A DNA stretch of 53,299 nucleotides, taken from the NCBI GenBank assembly GCA_026388655.1, contig JAPLJI010000187.1:1-53299 (forward strand). The letters are read 5' to 3'. Both the position numbers and the translations under genes were made by a program. Below are positions 23,840-34,515 of this stretch, in pieces. Origin of the DNA: Pseudomonadota bacterium. GTDB taxonomy: Bacteria > Desulfobacterota > JAPLJL01. How positions within the stretch are numbered: the first letter of the stretch is position 1; each line of letters begins with the position of its first letter. Under the pieces are notes generated by a model, which made no database searches, was not told where the DNA came from, and saw only the letters and a list, made by a program, of their open reading frames with translations.

Positions 23840-25093
23840 TTGCTTCAGCGCCAGATTTTTAAATTTATTCTTGCCGCCTGGGTCATCTCTGCGTTCGGGT
23901 TCCCGTTCCCGGGGAACGCGGAGGAACCCTCCGGGATTACCTTGCGTCCCCTGACCATCCACCCACTGCTCAAAATCAAATATGGCTTTGACAGCAACGT
24001 TTTCCGCCGGGGTTCCCAGGCCCTTCCCGGTTATGCCGAGCCTCTCACCCGGGTCTCCAGCACCTTTATCGACCTGATCCCCGAACTGGGACTGGAATCG
24101 AAACTCTGGAACTGGTCCCTGATTTCCAACCTGAGGGTGCACCTGACCTATTTCCAGGATCAGGAAGCCAACCGACAGAGCACCACCAGTTACCCGGACT
24201 TCCTCGGCAATCATTTGATCAAGTGGAAAAGCCCCGGCCAGGGATTTAATTTCGATCTGGAGGAGAAATGGCGATTGACCTCCGATCCGATCATCCAGGA
24301 CATTCCCTATCCCCTGGGAGGGGAAAGGGTCAAGCGGTTCTACAACCAGCTGGCCGGCGGCCTGGACTACACGAGCCGAAGCGGCTTCTTCATCGGAAAA
24401 CTCCGGTACGGCTGGGAAAGGAATCAGTATAATAATAGCCTGCTCAAGCAGATGAACTATGGCGTGCAGAACCTGACCTTGCGAGGAGAGAATCGTTTCC
24501 TGCCCAAAACCGCGGTTTCCCTGTCCGTGCGCTACCGGAACGCCAACTGGGATTCGCCGGATTTCGGCCGGGAGAGGAATTACGACAGCTTGAACCTGTC
24601 CGGCTGGTTCAACGGCCAGATGACCGAGAAACTGGGCGCGATCGTGTCCCTGGGTTTCGAGGGGATCCGTTTCCGGGAGGGAAACTATTCAGGCGAACCG
24701 GTGGGGACCTTCGAGTTGATTTACAAACCGCTGGTGACCAGCAATATCAACTTGCGGTATCAGCGCAGTGTCAATCCTTCCATCACCTCCCGGAACTACA
24801 TCACCAATATTTTCGAGTTCCTGACGGAATTCCGGGACCTCCGGCCCCGGGGGCTGGAATTGAACCTGGGGCTTGAATTCGATCTGGACCAGTATGCCGG
24901 GCTTGAGGCCCGGGATGTCAAAATATATCATGGCCGGGTGGGGGTTTTTTATCAGCTGGGAGGAGCCCTGGACTGGCTGAAGCTGGGAACGGAGTATGCG
25001 GGAGAATTCAGCCGGTGCAACGGCCTGGCTTATCAGCCCTATTATGAATATAACGATCACCAGATCAGTTTTTTAGTCAATGCCAGCTATTAA
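23840..25093 (+). CDS. outer-membrane beta-barrel protein of the polysaccharide locus
   Basis: A 417-residue protein with a signal peptide and many alternating, aromatic-rich amphipathic strands (e.g. LLKIKYGFDSNVF, NLTLRGENRFLP, SNINLRYQRSVN) ending in LVNASY, a typical barrel terminus. The opening motif YGFDSNVFR is common in barrel proteins of exopolysaccharide clusters (BBP2-type). The only start is a TTG, with a weak ribosome site, so expression may depend on the gene before it. It overlaps the export-protein gene by 14 nt. It may form the outer-membrane exit pore, because the Wza-like partner is too short to span the membrane in the usual way. Confidence 0.78.
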   Translation: MLQRQIFKFILAAWVISAFGFPFPGNAEEPSGITLRPLTIHPLLKIKYGFDSNVFRRGSQALPGYAEPLTRVSSTFIDLIPELGLESKLWNWSLISNLRVHLTYFQDQEANRQSTTSYPDFLGNHLIKWKSPGQGFNFDLEEKWRLTSDPIIQDIPYPLGGERVKRFYNQLAGGLDYTSRSGFFIGKLRYGWERNQYNNSLLKQMNYGVQNLTLRGENRFLPKTAVSLSVRYRNANWDSPDFGRERNYDSLNLSGWFNGQMTEKLGAIVSLGFEGIRFREGNYSGEPVGTFELIYKPLVTSNINLRYQRSVNPSITSRNYITNIFEFLTEFRDLRPRGLELNLGLEFDLDQYAGLEARDVKIYHGRVGVFYQLGGALDWLKLGTEYAGEFSRCNGLAYQPYYEYNDHQISFLVNASY

Positions 25094-25694
25094 AAAAATC
25101 GCTTTCCGGGCCCTGGTGCTAGGAAACCTGTTTTTGCTCTCCCCGGCGGGATTAGTCCCGGCGGGGCTGGCCCAGGAGAAGCCGGCCCGGGAAGAGCCGG
25201 TTCCGAGTTACGATTACCGGATCGGGGCCAATGATGTCCTGGAAATCAAGGTTTTCGGCTCTTCCGAGCTGGATCGGACGGTGTCGGTGAGCGGCAAGGG
25301 AATGATTGATTTTCCCTTCCTGGGCTGGATCCCGACCGAGGGCCTGACCGTCGAGGAATTGACGGGGAAATTGGAGGGGGGCCTCGGGGCGTGCTGTCTG
25401 GTCAATCCCCAGGTCAACATCCGGGTCCTCGAATATAATGCCCAGCAGGTTTACCTTTTCGGCGAGGTGCAGAAACCCGGGGTTTACCAGCTGAAGAAAG
25501 GGAAAACCCTGATGGAATTGATTATCGAGGCGGAAGGGATGACCCGGAAGGCCGCCAAGGGCCGGGTTTACATTCTCCGCCGGGGTAAGTCGGAAAGGAT
25601 CAAGATCGATCTGGATGAAATCATCAAGAACTCCCGCAAAGATGTCCCGCTCCAGCCGGGGGACATGATTTACGTTCCCGAGAGCATATTTTGA
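25080..25694 (+). CDS. polysaccharide export protein (Wza/KpsD family, short form)
   Basis: A 204-residue protein with a signal peptide without a lipobox, followed by the Poly_export domain (YRIGANDVLEIKVFG ... VSGKGMIDFPFLG). One SLBB domain follows (QVYLFGEVQKPGVYQLKKG). The end PLQPGDMIYVPE is typical. Short forms like this occur in Wzx/Wzy-type exopolysaccharide loci next to a separate outer-membrane barrel, as here. It lies between the barrel and the Wzz/kinase, overlapping both by a few bases, so the genes are translationally coupled. Confidence 0.88.
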   Translation: MPAIKKIAFRALVLGNLFLLSPAGLVPAGLAQEKPAREEPVPSYDYRIGANDVLEIKVFGSSELDRTVSVSGKGMIDFPFLGWIPTEGLTVEELTGKLEGGLGACCLVNPQVNIRVLEYNAQQVYLFGEVQKPGVYQLKKGKTLMELIIEAEGMTRKAAKGRVYILRRGKSERIKIDLDEIIKNSRKDVPLQPGDMIYVPESIF

Positions 25695-27874
25695 TGGAAG
25701 AGACCGTAAATCTCTACGATTACCTCGAAGTCATCAGGCGGAGGAAATGGGTGCTGATTTCCACGCTGATCATCATTTTCTCCTCGGTGACGATCGCCAC
25801 CTTTCGGCAGGTTCCCACCTACCGGGCCACGGCGGTGATCAGCATTAACGTCAACCTGCCTTCCATCATTCCCTTCCAGAGTCCCTATCCGGAGGAGTCC
25901 AATTATTACAACTTTTACCACATCCGGGATTATTTCAGGACCCAGTACGAGATCCTGCAATCCCGGGACATCGCCCGCCGGGTCCTGAACAATTTGAATC
26001 TGCGCGGCACCCCCCAGTTCCCGGAGGTCCCCGACCCGGAAAGGGTGTTCCTGGGCGGTCTCGAGGTGGAGCCGGTGAAGGAATCGTTCCTGGTCAAGAT
26101 TCACTATCAAGGCTCGGACCCGGAGGAGGCGGCCCGTTTCGCCAACGCCGTGGCCCAGGCCTATGGGGAAAGGATCCTGGACGAAAAGAAGGACATCGGC
26201 CGGGAGGCTTTCACCTTTCTTTCCGACCAGCTGTCGGAGATCAACCAGCGGATCAAGAAATCCGAGACAGCCTCGGTGAAATTCCTGGAAGAACGCCGGA
26301 TTTATTCCCTGGACGAGGCCAAGCAGATCCTGCACGGCAAGATCCGCAGCCTCTACCAGGAACTGTCCGAGATGCAGAAAAACGAGCGGGAGATCCAGCA
26401 GCAGCTGAAAGATCTCCAGGGCTTCGATCTCAACGATCCCCAGATCCTGGCCCTCAAGATTTTCCGGGAGAATTCCCTGGTGCAGAGGCTGATTGAGAAG
26501 AGGCTGACCCTGGCCGCCACCGTGGCCAATCTCCGGGCCCAGTATAAATCCGGGCATCCCGACCTCTCCCGGCCCGAGAGCGAACTGGCGGCGGTGGACC
26601 GCCAGATCCAGGAGGAGGTGGACAATATCCGGAAAGGCCTGGAACTCGAGTCCAAGGGGCTCCAGACCCGGGAGAATTCCCTGCTCCAGGAGATCAAGCT
26701 CCGCGAGAAAGAGGCCACCAATTTGAACGAGTACAGCGTGGAATACTATCCGCTCCAGCGCGAGGTGGACACCAACCAGAAAATCTACGACGCGCTTTTA
26801 ACCCGCTTCCAGGAGACCCGGGTTTTCAACGAGGCCATCAACACCAACGTCAAAGTCCTCGAAAGCGCCAAGCCGCCCCCCGCGCCCTTCCGGCCCAACC
26901 GGAGGCTGAATATTCTCCTCTCCCTGCTGGTGGGTCTCGGGCTCGGGACCGGGCTCGCCTTCTTCTTCGAGTATCTGGAAACCGTTCAGGCCACGATCCG
27001 GGAGGGCCGGGACATCGAGGAAAAACTCGCGATCCCGCTGCTCGGGGTGGTCCCGGCCGTCGCCGAGCAAATTGAGGAACTGGTCCGAGATTTCTCGGAA
27101 AACCGGGAATCGGCCTTTTACGAGAGCCTGCGGTTTATCCGGGCGAACCTGAGGTTTTCCGCCGACGGCCGGCTGCCGAAGCGGATTCTGTTCGTGAGTT
27201 CGGGACCGCAGGAGGGAAAAACCCTGGTGATGGGGAGCCTGGCCAAGATTTTAAGCGATAGCGGGGAAAGGGTCTTGATCATTGATACCGACCTCCGCGC
27301 CCCCGCGGTGGGCAAGTTCTTCCGGCTTTCCGACCGGCCGGGGTTGACGGATTTCCTCTCGGGCCAGATCGGGATCCAGGAGCTGGTGGTAGCTACCGGT
27401 TATCCCCGGCTGGACGTGGTTTTTTCCGGCGGGGATTCCTCTTCCCCGGCGAGCTTTTTCGAAGATCCCCAGTTCTTCCGGCTCCTGGAGGAATTCAGCC
27501 AGAAATACGATCGGGTTTTTTTCGAGGCTCCGCCCCTCGGGTACTACTCCGATGGCCTGGTGCTTTCCCGGCTGATGGAAGGGGTGGTTTTCATCATTTA
27601 CCGGGGAAAATCCCGGGTCGAGGGGCTCCTGGAGGTTAAGCGGAAACTTAACGATATCGGGGCCCCGATCCTGGGAGCGGTTCTAAACGGATACCAGCAT
27701 GAACCCCGGTCCTATTACCGCCACTATCGCTATCCTTACCCTTACGGAAAGCCGGAAGAGAAGAAGGGTTTCCAGGAGTGGAAGGAAAAGGTGAAAAAAC
27801 TTTTCAGTCCCTGGGCCGGCCCCAAGACCTTTGCGAAAGTCCTGAAAGAGAAGATATTTTCTCCTCCCGGATAA
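25694..27874 (+). CDS. polysaccharide chain-length determinant fused to a BY-kinase-like ATPase
   Basis: A 726-residue inner-membrane protein. Wzz domain: NLYDYLEVIRRRKWVLI, membrane helix ~20-40, long coiled coil, proline-rich PPPAPFRPNR and second helix ~410-430. The C-terminal domain is a bacterial tyrosine-kinase fold: Walker A SSGPQEGKT (K509), Walker A' LIIDTDLR (D531/D533), and a Walker B-like VFFEAPP with Glu611 where most members have Asp. A tyrosine cluster (SYYRHYRYPYPYG) lies at ~668-680, but a ~45-residue charged tail follows it instead of the usual end. Its ATG overlaps the stop of the export gene (TGATG). It sets chain length and controls assembly by autophosphorylation, if the changed Walker B is active. 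Confidence 0.87.
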   Translation: MEETVNLYDYLEVIRRRKWVLISTLIIIFSSVTIATFRQVPTYRATAVISINVNLPSIIPFQSPYPEESNYYNFYHIRDYFRTQYEILQSRDIARRVLNNLNLRGTPQFPEVPDPERVFLGGLEVEPVKESFLVKIHYQGSDPEEAARFANAVAQAYGERILDEKKDIGREAFTFLSDQLSEINQRIKKSETASVKFLEERRIYSLDEAKQILHGKIRSLYQELSEMQKNEREIQQQLKDLQGFDLNDPQILALKIFRENSLVQRLIEKRLTLAATVANLRAQYKSGHPDLSRPESELAAVDRQIQEEVDNIRKGLELESKGLQTRENSLLQEIKLREKEATNLNEYSVEYYPLQREVDTNQKIYDALLTRFQETRVFNEAINTNVKVLESAKPPPAPFRPNRRLNILLSLLVGLGLGTGLAFFFEYLETVQATIREGRDIEEKLAIPLLGVVPAVAEQIEELVRDFSENRESAFYESLRFIRANLRFSADGRLPKRILFVSSGPQEGKTLVMGSLAKILSDSGERVLIIDTDLRAPAVGKFFRLSDRPGLTDFLSGQIGIQELVVATGYPRLDVVFSGGDSSSPASFFEDPQFFRLLEEFSQKYDRVFFEAPPLGYYSDGLVLSRLMEGVVFIIYRGKSRVEGLLEVKRKLNDIGAPILGAVLNGYQHEPRSYYRHYRYPYPYGKPEEKKGFQEWKEKVKKLFSPWAGPKTFAKVLKEKIFSPPG

Positions 27875-27925
27875 TTTTTCTTTTTCCTAATTATTATTAT
27901 TTATTTCGGACTGATCAGCCCAAAA

Positions 27926-29986
27926 ATGAACGAGGTTTCCCCGAACCCTCCTCAGGCAAATTCCGGATCTCCTTCTCTTCCGGGCTCCGGGCTCTCCTTG
28001 CCATTTAAAAGGCCTTTTCGTTCCGCCGGGATTATTCCCTTTTTCCTGGTTCTGGTCACATACCTTTCCGGTGGTTTGGATGAAAGGTTCTGGCCCGTAA
28101 TCGCGCTCGGCCTGGCGGTAATGGCCTGGCTATTTGTGCGGGAACTGGGAGAAGAACCGGAACTGCCGGTTTTTTCCCGGGTTTTTCTTCCTTTTCTTAT
28201 CTTGGTCGGTTTCACGGTTTTCCAGGGCTTGCCTCTGCCCCGCTTCCTGGATGAATGGCTGCTCCAGGCGCGGCGCCATTTTTTGCTTTTGCGGATTCCT
28301 GATTATTTCCCGGCGATCAAATCTCCGGGCGAGATCCGCTCGATTTCTTTCGTCCCGGCGGTGACCAGGACCGTGGGGATGTTTTTCATCATCGGCCTGG
28401 GCGTTTCTTTTTTCACCTTCAACGGGATTAAGAACCTGCGGGATTGCCGCCGGTTTGCCGCCGTCCTGGTCTCCGGCCTGTTCGTCCTGGCCTTTATTTC
28501 CTTCGTGGACCTGGGAATGAAAAATAACTGGCTGTTTTTCACTTATCCGGCGGAATTCGTCCACCGGAAATTCGGCCCGGTCCCCAACTACGAGCACTTC
28601 GCCGGGATCCTGGCCCTGGGTTTTCCCTTCGCGGTTTACCTGGCCATCACCGCGGGGAGAAAGGAAATCCAGGCGCTTTTCGCCTTTTTCGCCGTCGTGA
28701 TTCTTTCCGCCCTGATCACCACCACCTCCCGGGCCGCGATGGTGGGGTTGTTTTTCTCCGGGCTTTTGACCATGGCGGTCGGGAAATGGTATTGCGGTCT
28801 CAAGATCAAGACCTGGCATTTCCTTCTCCCGGTGGGGTTTTTGCTGGGGAGTCTCTTGTTTGTCAACGTGGCCAATTTTTTCCGGGATGTAAAGTCCCTT
28901 TTCACCCCCTGGGACGAGATGAGCATGAAGCTCAAGCTCTGGCGGGATTCCCTGCCGGTCTTCCGGTTTTTCCCCTGGGCGGGCGACGGCCTGGGCACCT
29001 ACCCCTCGATTTACCCGGTCTTCCGGAGCCTGACCGGGAACTTCGCGGTATTTTCCCCGGAAAGCATCTACGTTTTGCTGCTGGTGGAAACCGGGCTAAT
29101 CGGGCTGGCCCTTAACATCTGGGTTTTCGCTGCGTTCCTGGGCCGGACGCTCTGGCGTCTCCGGTCCCGGCACAACCGCGAGGTTTTGTACTTCACCTTG
29201 GCCGGCCTGGCCGGGATCTTCAGCGTTTTGATTTATTCTTTAGCCGAGTTCGGGCTCGAGGTTCCCGCCCTGGCCCTGGCCCTGGTCGCGGTGGCCGGCG
29301 CCACCTACCGGGCCACCCTGGTGGAAGAAGAGAAAAAGGCCCCCCGGCTCGGTGGAAAAACCGGGAAGAGATTTGGGCCCGCCGGTTTGCTGGGAGTGGC
29401 GGTTTTCCTGATTGGAATTTTCCCCCTGGGCCAGGGATTGCTGGTCCGGTCATACCAAAAACATCTGGAAAAAGACTGCCTTCCCTCCCTGGGGAGGAAC
29501 CCGGCCGGCTCCTGTTCGGACCCGTCCCGGTTTGACCGGGTTTTCCGTTGGCTGGACCGGGCCGGCCCCGGGGATGTTTCCGCGGCCGCCGGGGAATTCT
29601 TTTTCAATCTTTCCCAAGTTTCCCAGCCGGGCTGGGCGAGTGAACCCGTCCGGGACCGGGCTTTATCCCTGGCCCGGGGGTACTTCCGGGAATGTCTCCG
29701 GCGCGATCTTTTCAATAATGTCTGCCGGACCAGGCTGGCCTGGGCCTTATGGCGCGAAAAAGACCTGGCGGGTGCGGAACGATTGCTTCAGGCGGCCCGG
29801 GTGATAAATCCCTATGATTCCAATGGACTTTATAATCTTGGCAGTTTTTATTATTATAGTGGCAAATTTCCCCAGGCCCGGGAAATGTTCATCCAGCTTC
29901 GGGGAAAGAAGGGCGGACGGGCAAATTCGGAAATCGAGGAAAAATTAAGGATTTTGGATCTGCTCCTGAAGCGGGAAGCCCAGTAA
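27926..29986 (+). CDS. O-antigen ligase/polymerase (Wzy)-like protein with C-terminal TPR
   Basis: A 686-residue membrane protein. About ten to twelve helices fill residues ~30-540, and there is a large loop with the Wzy_C/O-antigen-ligase pattern FGPVPNYEHFAGILALGFPF (~215) and FFPWAGDGLGTYPSIYPVF (~350). The final ~140 residues form TPR-like helices (LARGYFRECLRRDLF, NLGSFYYYSGKFPQA). It is most likely the polymerase that extends the exopolysaccharide in the periplasm, acting with the chain-length kinase just upstream. Ligase activity cannot be excluded. No flippase or glycosyltransferase is in this cluster. Confidence 0.83.
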   Translation: MNEVSPNPPQANSGSPSLPGSGLSLPFKRPFRSAGIIPFFLVLVTYLSGGLDERFWPVIALGLAVMAWLFVRELGEEPELPVFSRVFLPFLILVGFTVFQGLPLPRFLDEWLLQARRHFLLLRIPDYFPAIKSPGEIRSISFVPAVTRTVGMFFIIGLGVSFFTFNGIKNLRDCRRFAAVLVSGLFVLAFISFVDLGMKNNWLFFTYPAEFVHRKFGPVPNYEHFAGILALGFPFAVYLAITAGRKEIQALFAFFAVVILSALITTTSRAAMVGLFFSGLLTMAVGKWYCGLKIKTWHFLLPVGFLLGSLLFVNVANFFRDVKSLFTPWDEMSMKLKLWRDSLPVFRFFPWAGDGLGTYPSIYPVFRSLTGNFAVFSPESIYVLLLVETGLIGLALNIWVFAAFLGRTLWRLRSRHNREVLYFTLAGLAGIFSVLIYSLAEFGLEVPALALALVAVAGATYRATLVEEEKKAPRLGGKTGKRFGPAGLLGVAVFLIGIFPLGQGLLVRSYQKHLEKDCLPSLGRNPAGSCSDPSRFDRVFRWLDRAGPGDVSAAAGEFFFNLSQVSQPGWASEPVRDRALSLARGYFRECLRRDLFNNVCRTRLAWALWREKDLAGAERLLQAARVINPYDSNGLYNLGSFYYYSGKFPQAREMFIQLRGKKGGRANSEIEEKLRILDLLLKREAQ

Positions 29987-29987
29987 G

Positions 29988-30275
29988 TTGGCGGAAAAGA
30001 TCAGGAAGAGGATTATCATTTCCGGGAGGGTGCAGGGGGTTTATTTTCGGGATAGCTTAAGGACGGCAGCGGAAAGGGAAGGGGTGACTGGCTGGGTTCG
30101 CAATCTCCCCGACCGCCGGGTGGAAGCGGTTTTGGAAGGCGAGATCCAGGTCGTTTCCAGGGTGATAGAATGGAGCCGGCAGGGCCCGCCCGCGGCCCGG
30201 GTGGAAGAAGTGGCGGTTATCGAAGAGGTTTTTACCGGGGAATTTCATGATTTTGAGATTCGCTATAGTTATTAG
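29988..30275 (+). CDS. acyP: acylphosphatase
   Basis: A 95-residue protein of the acylphosphatase fold, which hydrolyses acyl phosphates. It has the catalytic Arg in SGRVQGVYFRD (residues 12-22) and the catalytic Asn in GWVRNLPDRRVEAVLEG. The length is typical. The start is a TTG one base after the polymerase stop. It may be cotranscribed with the polymerase by chance. The C-terminus YSY matches the usual FxxxY ending. The stop overlaps the start of an inverted repeat. Confidence 0.9.
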   Translation: MAEKIRKRIIISGRVQGVYFRDSLRTAAEREGVTGWVRNLPDRRVEAVLEGEIQVVSRVIEWSRQGPPAARVEEVAVIEEVFTGEFHDFEIRYSY

Positions 30276-30348
30276 GATGCAAACGGATGGATTCAGATAC
30301 AAACAGATGAATAATCCGTTTGCATCCGTTCCTAATTCGTTTGCATCC
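30275..30348. repeat. inverted repeat with a third copy (GGATGCAAACGGAT)
   Basis: GGATGCAAACGGAT at 30275-30288 is the exact reverse complement of 30314-30327. A third, slightly changed copy in the same sense as the second lies at 30336-30348. The hairpin has a 25-nt loop and no T tract, so it looks like a repeat element rather than a terminator. Confidence 0.75.
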
Positions 30349-30376
30349 ATGGATTTAATTTGAAAGGAGGCAAAAG

Positions 30377-32784
<2,408 letters not shown>

Positions 32785-32798
32785 GGTTTTTAAAATTT

Positions 32799-32998
32799 AC
32801 GATTGACGATTTACGATTGACGAATGAAAACCAAAGAAATCAGATTGGTCGCCGCAGGCTTTGGCCTGCGTGTTTAGAGTTTCTAGCTTCGAGTTTGGAA
32901 TTTTGGACTTGGTTTTTGAACATTATTTGGTTATTGGGATTTGGTCATTGGTCATTGTTTGGTAATTGGTGCTTGGTTATTGGGATTTGATTTAAAAT
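32799..32998. repeat. low-complexity gap with CGATTGACGA-type repeats and TTGGTTATTGGG-type array
   Basis: The gap between eno and lgt begins with two copies of a TTTACGATTGACGA-like motif ending in CGAATGA (~32797-32826). It ends with a degenerate array of TTGGTTATTGGGATT-type units (~32925-32998) running right up to the lgt start. The same two repeat types reappear at 38.2, 39.6-39.9 and 53.1 kb. No gene or clear promoter is visible here. Confidence 0.65.
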
Positions 32999-33787
32999 AT
33001 GTATCCCGTTCTTTTTGAAATCTGGGGATTGAAGTTCCACACCTACGGCGTGGCGATGGCGACGGCCTTCATCGTGGCCATCTATCTCTGCTCCCGCCGG
33101 GCGCCGAAAGATGGAATCGACCCCAACCTGGTGATCGACGCGGCCCTCTGGATTTTTGTCGGCACCCTCCTGGGGGGACGGCTCGCCTTCATCCTCGAGC
33201 ATATCCGGGAATACCGGCAGTTTCCCCTGGAAGCCCTGAAAATCTGGAAGGGCGGGCTGGTTTTCTACGGGGGTTTTATCGGAGCGGTCACCCTGGCCGG
33301 GATTTTTGTCTGGACCCGCAAGGTCCCCCTTTTCAAATACTACGACTTGCTGACCCCTTACGTGGGCCTGGGATACGCCATCCACCGGGCCGGGGGTTGT
33401 TTCATGGCGGGGTGCTGTTATGGAAAGCCCACCGATCTGCCCTGGGGGGTGGCATTCCACGATCACCGGTCCCTGATCCCCGACGACTTGATGGGGGTCA
33501 GGCTTCACCCGGCCCAGCTTTACGAGGCCATGAACGGTTTGGCGCTTTTTTTCCTGCTGCTTTTGCTTCGGGGAAGGAAAAAAGCCGACGGGGAATTAAC
33601 CGCACTTTTTTTCCTGATCTTCGCGGTCAACCGTTTTATTATTGAGTATTTCCGGGGAGAAAAGGGAAGGGAACTCTGGGGTTCCTTAACCACGGTCCAG
33701 GTCGAGAGCATTTTCCTGTTTGCTCTCGGCCTCGCGATTTTCCTGATCGCCAGGAGGAAACATGGAGCTCAGCCAGGTAATAAATGA
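32999..33787 (+). CDS. lgt: prolipoprotein diacylglyceryl transferase
   Basis: A 262-residue membrane enzyme that transfers diacylglycerol from phosphatidylglycerol to the lipobox Cys of lipoproteins. Signs are the N-terminal FEIWGLKFHTYGVAMA with its conserved His and Tyr, ILEHIREY, KGGLVFYGGFIGA, and the signature HRAGGCFMAGCCYGKP. HPAQLYEAMNG and NRFIIEYFRG follow. About seven helices are visible. The ATG at 32999 has no ribosome site; the sequence before it is simple repeat, so translation may be weak or depend on the message. It overlaps the nitroreductase gene by 26 nt. Its substrates include the TPR, BamD and other lipoproteins of this window. Confidence 0.94.
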   Translation: MYPVLFEIWGLKFHTYGVAMATAFIVAIYLCSRRAPKDGIDPNLVIDAALWIFVGTLLGGRLAFILEHIREYRQFPLEALKIWKGGLVFYGGFIGAVTLAGIFVWTRKVPLFKYYDLLTPYVGLGYAIHRAGGCFMAGCCYGKPTDLPWGVAFHDHRSLIPDDLMGVRLHPAQLYEAMNGLALFFLLLLLRGRKKADGELTALFFLIFAVNRFIIEYFRGEKGRELWGSLTTVQVESIFLFALGLAIFLIARRKHGAQPGNK

Positions 33788-34313
33788 GAGACGGAGTGTT
33801 CGGGAATACCGGAGCGATCCGGTTCCCGACGCGGTTCTGGAACAGGTGCTGGAGGCGGCCCGGATGGCCCCGAGCTGGGCGAATTCCCAGGTGACCCGCT
33901 TCTTCGCGGTCAAAGACCCGGCGGTCAAACAGCTGATCCAGGAAGCGGTGTCCAAGTGGAATCCGGCCCTGGACGCTTTAGGGCAGGCCCCGATCATCTT
34001 GGTGGCTGCCGGGATCCGGGGGAAGTCGGGTTTTTACAAGGGTGCGCCCAGCAACAGCAACGGTGATTACGCCATGTTCGATGTGGCCCTGGCGGTGGAA
34101 AACGCCATCCTCAAGGCCCGGGAACTAGGCCTGGGCACGGTCCTGGTCGGGATTTTTAACGTGGGCAAGATTAAGGCGGCCCTGAAACTTCCGGCCGAGA
34201 TGGATCCTTTCATCCTCACCCCGCTCGGGTACCCGACCAGTAACGATCAGTTCGTCCCGCCCCGCAAGGAAATCTCCGAACTGCTTTATTGGGACAGGTA
34301 CGAAGAAAAATAA
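33762..34313 (+). CDS. nitroreductase family protein
   Basis: A 183-residue FMN-dependent nitroreductase-fold protein. The N-terminal FMN-phosphate motif is RRSVREYRSDPV. The helix AARMAPSWANSQ follows, then DVALAVENAILKARELGLGTV and TPLGYPTSN, all typical. These enzymes reduce nitro, quinone or other compounds with NAD(P)H; substrate cannot be assigned. Its ATG lies in the end of lgt, so the pair is transcribed together. A MITE-like repeat starts immediately after its stop. Confidence 0.88.
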   Translation: MELSQVINERRSVREYRSDPVPDAVLEQVLEAARMAPSWANSQVTRFFAVKDPAVKQLIQEAVSKWNPALDALGQAPIILVAAGIRGKSGFYKGAPSNSNGDYAMFDVALAVENAILKARELGLGTVLVGIFNVGKIKAALKLPAEMDPFILTPLGYPTSNDQFVPPRKEISELLYWDRYEEK

Positions 34314-34317
34314 TAAA

Positions 34318-34445
34318 CCCGAAAGATGCGGTTGAGCCTTTTCGTTCCAGGTTGATTCCATTTTTTTGTAGTCTGCCGATTCATCGGCGTGTCCTCTAAA
34401 ATCGCCCGATAAATCGGGCAACTACATCATATTTTGAAAGGCCAA
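34318..34445. repeat. MITE-like palindromic repeat, copy 1
   Basis: Starts with CCCGAAAGATGC (34318-34329). An inner inverted repeat, TGTAGTCTGCCGATT (34367-34381) and AATCGGGCAACTACA (34412-34426), follows. The inner parts contain mini-palindromes GCCGAT-TC-ATCGGC and GCCCGAT-AA-ATCGGGC. The same segments occur in inverted orientation at 52455-52658. The right terminal repeat is missing in this copy. Confidence 0.7.
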
Positions 34446-34476
34446 TAAGGACGACCTTTCCTGGCCGCCCGAAAGA

Positions 34477-34498
34477 GGGAGCCCGTTGAAGGGCTCCC
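34477..34498 (+). promoter_or_regulatory. hairpin just upstream of znuA
   Basis: GGGAGCCC (34477-34484) pairs perfectly with GGGCTCCC (34491-34498) around GTTGAA. It lies 17 nt before the znuA ATG and could affect translation initiation or be a repeat fragment. No T tract follows. It also argues against the TTG at 34486, which would sit in the loop. Confidence 0.4.
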
Positions 34499-34515
34499 CT
34501 ACGAAAAGAGTGTTC

